From positions 1 through 64,000 of the forward strand of contig NZ_JBOHGB010000001.1 of NCBI RefSeq assembly GCF_050699935.1: a DNA stretch of 64,000 nucleotides. Reading direction: 5' to 3'. The position numbers and the translations under genes are program-made. This DNA is from Actinophytocola sp050699935. GTDB lineage: Bacteria > Actinomycetota > Actinomycetes > Mycobacteriales > Pseudonocardiaceae. Of this stretch, positions 59,675 to 64,000 are shown one piece after another. The first letter of the stretch is position 1. The number at the start of each line of letters is the position of its first letter. Under the pieces are notes generated by a model. The model did no database searches and was not told where the DNA came from. It worked only from the letters and a program-made list of their open reading frames with translations.

Positions 59675-59697
59675 AAAGGAGTCGAGGGGGGTGACCA

Positions 59698-60609
59698 ATG
59701 GGCATCCAGAAGGCGCGCAACGGCGAGGTCGAGATCGCCTACGAGGTGTTCGGTCCGCCGACCGGAACGCCGCTGCTGCTCATCATGGGTTCCGGCGGGC
59801 AGCTGGTGATGTGGCCGCAGGTGTGGTGCCGGGCGCTGGTCGAGCGTGGCTTCCAGGTCGTGCGAATGGACAACCGGGATACCGGGCCGTCCACGCACCT
59901 GGGCCAGTACGACAAGCTTCCGCGCAAGCAGCGGCCGGCGTACACGCTCGCCGACATGGCCGACGACGTGATCGCCGTGTTCGACGCCCTCGGCTGGTCT
60001 GGCGGGCACCTCATGGGCGGCTCGCTCGGCGGGATGATCGCGCAGGTGACCGCCGCCCGGCATCCCGACCGGGTCCGCAGCGTGACGATGCAGTCGGTGA
60101 ACCCATCCTCGTCGATCCTGCTGAGCCGGCCCCGGCCGCGGACCGCGCTGCGGGCGTTCCGCGCGATAAGCGGAAAGCCGCGAGACCGGGACGACTATGG
60201 GGAGAAGTGGGCCAGGCTGTTCAGCGCGGTGGCCTCGCCGGTGCTGCCGGAGGACCTGGCCCACTGGCGTGAGGCGGGCCGGATCGCGTTCGACCGCGGT
60301 CTCAACCCGAGGGGCGACCTGCGGCACACCGCCGCACTGCTCGCCGCCGGAGACCGGCGTCCCCTACTCGCCGAGATCACCTGCCCGGCCGTGGTCATCC
60401 ACGGAAAGTTGGACGGGATGTGCCACTGGAAGGCGGGCAAGGCCACCGCCGACGCGATCCCGGGGGCGAGGTTCGTGCTCTACCCGGAGATGGGCCACGT
60501 CCCGGCGAGCACGCAGTGGCCGGCGATCGTCGACGAGGTCAGTACGGTGGCCACTCTTCGCGACGAGGACCGCCGGTCGCGAGGTGCAGGCCCACCGCCA
60601 GGACGATGA
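59698..60609 (+). CDS. Alpha/beta hydrolase
   Basis: 303 residues. IAYEVFGPPTGTPLLLIMGS gives the oxyanion loop, VVRMDNRDTGPSTHLGQYDK a conserved R-D-x-G-x-S segment, and GGHLMGGSLGGMIAQVTAAR the nucleophile (GGSLGG, Ser). The acid would be in VIHGKLDGMCHWKAGKATAD and the His in LYPEMGHVPASTQWPAI. The family includes esterases, aclacinomycin methylesterase-like enzymes and epoxide hydrolases. It is probably repressed by the divergent TetR. Its 3' end overlaps the convergent DUF3040 gene by 71 bases. Confidence 0.9.
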   Translation: MGIQKARNGEVEIAYEVFGPPTGTPLLLIMGSGGQLVMWPQVWCRALVERGFQVVRMDNRDTGPSTHLGQYDKLPRKQRPAYTLADMADDVIAVFDALGWSGGHLMGGSLGGMIAQVTAARHPDRVRSVTMQSVNPSSSILLSRPRPRTALRAFRAISGKPRDRDDYGEKWARLFSAVASPVLPEDLAHWREAGRIAFDRGLNPRGDLRHTAALLAAGDRRPLLAEITCPAVVIHGKLDGMCHWKAGKATADAIPGARFVLYPEMGHVPASTQWPAIVDEVSTVATLRDEDRRSRGAGPPPGR

Positions 60610-60829
60610 GCAGGAAGCCGATCACGATGATGATGGGCTGGGACAGCACCGCGCCCGCGATGAACATCGCCGCCCCGACGATGTCGATCGCGACGCGGGC
60701 GGCGGCCGCTGGGAGGTGGCGGTGCCGAGACGCGTCGTGGTCGCGGAGCATGCGCGTGAGAACGGGATCGGACTCCTCGAACCACTGCTCGATCGCTTTG
60801 AGTTCGCGGTCTTCGTGATGGCTCAGCAT
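60539..60829 (-). CDS. DUF3040 small membrane protein
   Basis: 96 residues. MLSHHEDRELKAIEQWFEES is the conserved DUF3040 N-terminus (L-S-x-x-E-x-x-x-L), followed by two membrane helices, VAIDIVGAAMFIAGAVLSQP and IIIVIGFLLIVLAVGLHLA. The function is unknown. Actinomycete proteins of this type are small integral membrane proteins of the cell envelope. The gene overlaps the convergent hydrolase gene. Confidence 0.88.
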   Translation of the reverse strand: MLSHHEDRELKAIEQWFEESDPVLTRMLRDHDASRHRHLPAAAARVAIDIVGAAMFIAGAVLSQPIIIVIGFLLIVLAVGLHLATGGPRREEWPPY

Positions 60830-60989
60830 GACGGCTCCACGCGTGACGTGGACGGGCAGGCCCGCCCGGGCCGGTGAGCCGTGGATACCCGCGTCAGACG
60901 CACCGGAAAACCTTGGCTGCCCAAGAATTCTAGGCGTCGCCGACGACGAGGCATACCCGTCGCCGGCGGTCGCGGGTGCATCCGCGCGG

Positions 60990-61760
60990 TCAGCCCAGGT
61001 GGCCGAGCCGGCGGCTGATCTCGTCCGCGCCGTCGACCAGGACCGGCGCCAGCTCGTGCATCAGGCTCTCGGTCAGGCGGTACGCCGGGCCCGAGGCGCT
61101 CACCGCGGCGAAGACCTTGCCGTCGTGGCCGCGGATCGGGGCGGCCATCGCGTTCAGGCCGATCTCGTACTCCTGCGTCGCCACGGCGTAGCCGCGCTCG
61201 TGCACGGCCGCCAAGTGCTCCGCCAGCTGCTTGCGGGTCGTCACCGTGTGCGGGGTGTACGGCGCCATCCCGTGCGCCAGCAACTCCATGCGGCGCTTCT
61301 CGCTCCGGTAGGCCAGCAGGATCTTGCCGCTCGACGTGGCATGCAGCGGGGTCAGCCGGCCCACCCAGTTGTGCGCCGAGACCGCCGAGTTCCCGCGCAC
61401 CTGGTCCAGGTTCACCGCGTAGTGCGCCTCGCCGACCGCGATGTTCACCGTCTCGCCCAACTCGCGGGCCAGGCGCTCGCACACCGGCCGGCTGTGCCGC
61501 GTCACGTCCATGCCGCCGGAGACCGCGCCCGCCAGCCGCACGATGCCGAACCCCAGCCGGTACTTCCCGCGGTCCTCGGCCTGCTCCACCAGCCCGCGCG
61601 TCTCCAGCGCGTTGAGCAGCCGGAACGCCGTCGACTTGTGGACCGCGATCTCGGCCGCCACCTCGCTGACGCCTGCCTCGCCCTGCCGCGCCAGGATCTC
61701 CAGGACGCTGATCGCGCGGTCGACCGACTGCACGCCGGCGCCGACCTCCTTGTTGCTCAT
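60990..61760 (-). CDS. IclR-family regulator
   Basis: 256 residues. The winged HTH is VQSVDRAISVLEILARQGEA, GVSEVAAEIAVHKSTAFRLL and NALETRGLVEQAEDRGKYRL. The effector domain has LARELGETVNIAVGEAHYAV, LTPLHATSSGKILLAY, ERGYAVATQEYEIGLNAMAA and VFAAVSASGPAYRLTE. It resembles IclR proteins that control glycine-betaine or aromatic catabolism. It is divergent from the MTHFR-like gene, and a dyad in the shared spacer may be its site. It probably controls the C1 module. Confidence 0.92.
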   Translation of the reverse strand: MSNKEVGAGVQSVDRAISVLEILARQGEAGVSEVAAEIAVHKSTAFRLLNALETRGLVEQAEDRGKYRLGFGIVRLAGAVSGGMDVTRHSRPVCERLARELGETVNIAVGEAHYAVNLDQVRGNSAVSAHNWVGRLTPLHATSSGKILLAYRSEKRRMELLAHGMAPYTPHTVTTRKQLAEHLAAVHERGYAVATQEYEIGLNAMAAPIRGHDGKVFAAVSASGPAYRLTESLMHELAPVLVDGADEISRRLGHLG

Positions 61761-61774
61761 AGCGAAACTATAAG

Positions 61775-61788
61775 CGTTCTCGCGAACG
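61775..61788. promoter_or_regulatory. Candidate IclR site
   Basis: CGTTCTCGCGAACG, a dyad CGTTC-TCGC-GAACG, lies 14 bases upstream of the iclR start and 80 before the MTHFR-like start. Another small palindrome, AGCGTTACGCT, follows in the same 107-bp spacer. Confidence 0.45.
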
Positions 61789-61867
61789 GCCCAGAGTCCT
61801 TGTCCGCGTTCGAGACGAGCGTTACGCTCACCCCAGCCCTATTGCGTATGACGAATCGAGTTTGGCT

Positions 61868-62677
61868 ATGCGCAACACTGGCTGGTTGCGGAGCGTCCGC
61901 TACGAGGTCATTCCGACCAAGTCCATCGCGGACCGCGTCCTCGAGTCGGTGCCGACGGACGTGGCCGTCACCATCACCGCCTCGCCCACCAAGGGACTCG
62001 ATCCCACGCTCGACCTCGCCGAGAGGCTGGCCGCGCACGGGTACCGCGTCGTGCCGCACCTGACGGCCCGCCTGGTCGTGGACGACGTGCACCTCAAGGA
62101 GATCGTCGACCGGCTGCTGCGGGCCGGGGTCGACGACGTGTTCGTGCCGGCCGGCGATGCGGACCCACCGGTGGGCCGCTACGACGGCGCCCTGCCGCTG
62201 CTCGTGGACCTGACCCGGCTGGGCCGGCCCTTCGCGCACGTCGGCATCACCGGCTACCCGCAGAGCCACCCCGCTATCGACGACGACATCGCCGTGCAGG
62301 CCATGTGGGACAAGCGCGCGTTCGCCACCTACATCGTCAGCAACCTCTGCTTCGACGCGAAGGCGCTGGCGAGCTGGGTTCGCCGGGTCCGTCGCCGCGG
62401 CGTGGACCTGCCGATCCAGCTCGGCCTCGCCGGGCCGGTCGAGCGGACGAAGCTGCTCGCGATGGCCGGCAAGGTCGGGGTCGCGGAGTCGGCCCGGTTC
62501 CTCGGCAAGCACCTCATCTGGTTCGCCCGCCTCGCGACCGCCTACTCGCCGGAACGGCTGCTCGACCGGGTCGGCGACGAACTGTCCACTCCGGACGCCG
62601 GGATCGCGGGGCTGCACCTGTTCACGTTCAACCAGGTGGCGGAGACGCAGATGTGGCGGACCCGGCTGCTCTCCTGA
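61868..62677 (+). CDS. Methylenetetrahydrofolate-reductase-like protein
   Basis: 269 residues. YEVIPTKSIADRVLESVPTD and VAVTITASPTKGLDPTLDLA with ERLAAHGYRVVPHLTARLV match the TIM-barrel start of MetF-type proteins. DDVFVPAGDADPPVGRYDGA, HVGITGYPQSHPAIDDDIAV and TYIVSNLCFDAKALASWVRR contain the FAD-binding and folate-loop positions. It is shorter than typical MetF. Stand-alone copies beside corrinoid methyltransferase genes usually process methyl groups from demethylation. The ATG at 61868 is chosen; TTG at 61862 is an alternative. Confidence 0.85.
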   Translation: MRNTGWLRSVRYEVIPTKSIADRVLESVPTDVAVTITASPTKGLDPTLDLAERLAAHGYRVVPHLTARLVVDDVHLKEIVDRLLRAGVDDVFVPAGDADPPVGRYDGALPLLVDLTRLGRPFAHVGITGYPQSHPAIDDDIAVQAMWDKRAFATYIVSNLCFDAKALASWVRRVRRRGVDLPIQLGLAGPVERTKLLAMAGKVGVAESARFLGKHLIWFARLATAYSPERLLDRVGDELSTPDAGIAGLHLFTFNQVAETQMWRTRLLS

Positions 62678-62696
62678 GCGGAGCTTGCGGAGCGAA

Positions 62697-63275
62697 TCAG
62701 GTCTCGATGAGCGCGGCCAGCTCCCGCTCCAGGCCCGCGTCCCCAACGGGCACAACGGAAAGCGGCAGGCCGAGAACCTCGGCCGCGTCGGCCGCTCGCG
62801 CCCGCAGCGCCGCGGTGGGCCGCTGCGCGAGCCAGACGACGCGGCGGTAGTTGCGGAAGTAGTCGTCGCGCAGCGACGGGTACCGGTCCAGCCCCAGCTC
62901 GGCGACGACCGTGCGGCGGAAGGAGCGGACCAGGAAGTCGGTCAGCACGTAGGTGCCCGGCTCGGCCTCCAGCAGCTCGCGGAGGCGGGCGAGTCCGGCG
63001 AACACGTCGTAGCAGTGCGCGCCGCCGAGCCGGGCGACGCCACGCCGCGCGCAGACCTCGTCCAACGCGCCGTACGTGCCGCAGTCGGCGAACGCGACGG
63101 CCAGCCGGTCGTACGCGCCCAGCGAGTCCAGCGTGTCCAGGGCGGCCTCGACCGCGGCGGCGATCCGCTCCGGACGGTTGTGCAGCAGCGGCGGTAGCGG
63201 GTGGACGTGCACCGGCCAGCCCCGCCGCGCGGCGATCTCCGTGACGTGAGCGGAAAGCGCACCACACGCGACCAC
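62697..63275 (-). CDS. DUF1638 protein
   Basis: About 193 residues from a GTG at 63275 (start uncertain; the frame is open further upstream). VACGALSAHVTEIAARRGWP, PPLLHNRPERIAAAVEAALD, RLAVAFADCGTYGALDEVCA, GAHCYDVFAGLARLRELLEA and LGLDRYPSLRDDYFRNYRRV are typical DUF1638 text. Cys and His residues (ACGAL, DCGTYG, AHCYD) could bind a metal. DUF1638 genes co-occur with corrinoid methyltransferases and ASKHA activators; the biochemical role is unknown. It lies 55 bases after the ASKHA gene. Confidence 0.83.
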   Translation of the reverse strand: MVACGALSAHVTEIAARRGWPVHVHPLPPLLHNRPERIAAAVEAALDTLDSLGAYDRLAVAFADCGTYGALDEVCARRGVARLGGAHCYDVFAGLARLRELLEAEPGTYVLTDFLVRSFRRTVVAELGLDRYPSLRDDYFRNYRRVVWLAQRPTAALRARAADAAEVLGLPLSVVPVGDAGLERELAALIET

Positions 63276-63330
63276 CGCGACAGAGCCCGCTGTGGATTCC
63301 GCCGCGGATTCCGCGATGGATCCCGTGGCC

Positions 63331-64000
63331 TCAGGCCGGGAAGGCGAGCTGCTCGATGAACCGGTCGTTGAAGTCCGGGCGGTCCGAGAGCTCGACATAG
63401 CGCACCTCCTCCAGCAACGCTCGCGCCCCGGCCCGCTCGCGCATCGACAGCAGCGCCATCTTCGCGCCCTCACCCGCCACGTTGCCCGCGCTCACGATCC
63501 GCAGCACCGAGATGTTCGGCACCAGCCCGATCCGCACCGCGTTCGCCGGCGACAGGTACGAGCCGAAGGACCCCGCGAGCAGCACCTGCTGGATGTCCGA
63601 CTCGCGCACGCCGAGCTCCTCGACCAGCAGCTGCCAGCCCGTGGCGATCGCCGCCTTCGCGAACTGCAGCTCCCGAACGTCGCGCTGGGACAGGTAGACC
63701 GCGGGCTCGCCACCGTCCCAGTGCAACACGAACACCCGCTCGCCGGCGACCTCGCACAGCCGGTCCGCGAGCCGCGGGAACTTCTCCTGCGCCGCGTCGA
63801 ACGCGAGCAGCCGGCCCGACGAGTCCAGCAGTCCGATCGCGACCAACTCGGCGACCGCGTCCACCAGACCCGACCCGCACAGGCCCCGCGGCTCGACGTC
63901 GCCGATCACCTGCAGCCGCACCGGGTGGTCGGCGCTGGCCTGGTCGATCTTGACGACCTCGACCGCGCCCTCGGCGGCCCGCATGCCGCAGCGGATCGCG
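63331..64000 (-). CDS. ASKHA corrinoid-activating protein (RamA/DUF4445-like), C-terminal part
   Basis: The frame is open to the window edge: AIRCGMRAAEGAVEVVKIDQ is a well-conserved internal block, so the N-terminal ferredoxin-like and middle parts lie outside. IGDVEPRGLCGSGLVDAVAE, REIQFAKAAIATG-like text (RELQFAKAAIATGWQLLVEE), VLLAGSFGSYLSPANAVRIG and ISVLRIVSAGNVAGEGAKMA follow, the ATP-binding ASKHA core. These proteins use ATP and an Fe-S cluster to re-reduce inactive Co(II) corrinoid in methyltransferases. It implies corrinoid methyltransferase genes to the right. Confidence 0.88.
   Translation of the reverse strand, partial: AIRCGMRAAEGAVEVVKIDQASADHPVRLQVIGDVEPRGLCGSGLVDAVAELVAIGLLDSSGRLLAFDAAQEKFPRLADRLCEVAGERVFVLHWDGGEPAVYLSQRDVRELQFAKAAIATGWQLLVEELGVRESDIQQVLLAGSFGSYLSPANAVRIGLVPNISVLRIVSAGNVAGEGAKMALLSMRERAGARALLEEVRYVELSDRPDFNDRFIEQLAFPA

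Overview
This is GC-rich DNA with strong third-position G/C bias, frequent GTG starts and many ATGA/GTGA overlaps, typical of a filamentous actinomycete. The DUF742/Cvn-type GTPase pair, the XRE-DUF5753/DUF397 pair, DUF3040, MAB_1171c-type and F420-linked families, and a halogenase of the glycopeptide-antibiotic type point to Pseudonocardiaceae (Amycolatopsis-like). That placement is an inference from gene families; no marker gene is present.

Layout. (1) 0-5.5 kb: the end of a conservon (DUF742 and GTPase), then a five-gene branched-chain-amino-acid-type ABC importer. (2) 5.6-15.6 kb: an accessory zone where intact genes (O-methyltransferase, carrier-protein-type FAD halogenase, class II aldolase, FAD/NAD(P) oxidoreductase) sit among relics: a shattered aldolase-like lyase, kdpD/kdpE stumps, and IS5-, IS3- and IS1380-type transposase fragments. 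A 43-bp direct repeat (42/43 identical) brackets 5.7-12.0 kb. (3) 15.7-25.2 kb: AraC regulator, PPOX protein, flavin reductase, vanillyl-alcohol-oxidase-type enzyme and acyl-CoA-dehydrogenase-fold oxygenase; then an adenylating enzyme, MFS exporter, TetR regulator and luciferase-like oxidoreductase. The MFS and TetR/oxidoreductase promoters share an operator-like sequence. (4) 25.3-26.5 kb: an IS256 relic split by an internally deleted group II intron whose two ends and 34-nt domain V can be read.

(5) 26.5-30.9 kb: a co-directional unit of XRE regulator, ImmA/IrrE-type HELAH protein, and an 8-TM MAB_1171c-like protein fused in frame to an FAD monooxygenase. This is the best candidate here for a little-described system. 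(6) 31-39.5 kb: DUF3616, SMI1/KNR4, a frameshifted secreted beta-helix protein, a truncated GH78 and AraC pair and an intact GH38 alpha-mannosidase. (7) 39.5-44.5 kb: PIN-like protein, divergent HTH genes separated by three paired 10-bp-spaced repeats, tRNA-Met(CAU), an NRPS adenylation-domain stump, an SDR/TetR pair, a serine hydrolase, and more debris.

(8) 44.6-58.9 kb: a surface-polysaccharide cluster. Five enzymes match every step from UDP-GlcNAc to a UDP-2,3-diacetamido-uronic acid (6-dehydrogenase, 3-oxidase, aminotransferase, N-acetyltransferase, 2-epimerase). With them are four glycosyltransferases, a flippase, a methyltransferase, a DUF2304 protein and a 4-epimerase-like SDR. Three copies of an inverted repeat close convergent gene pairs. 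(9) 58.9-64 kb: TetR/hydrolase pair with twin operators, DUF3040, an IclR regulator, and a C1/corrinoid module (MTHFR-like, DUF1638, ASKHA corrinoid activator) running off the right edge.
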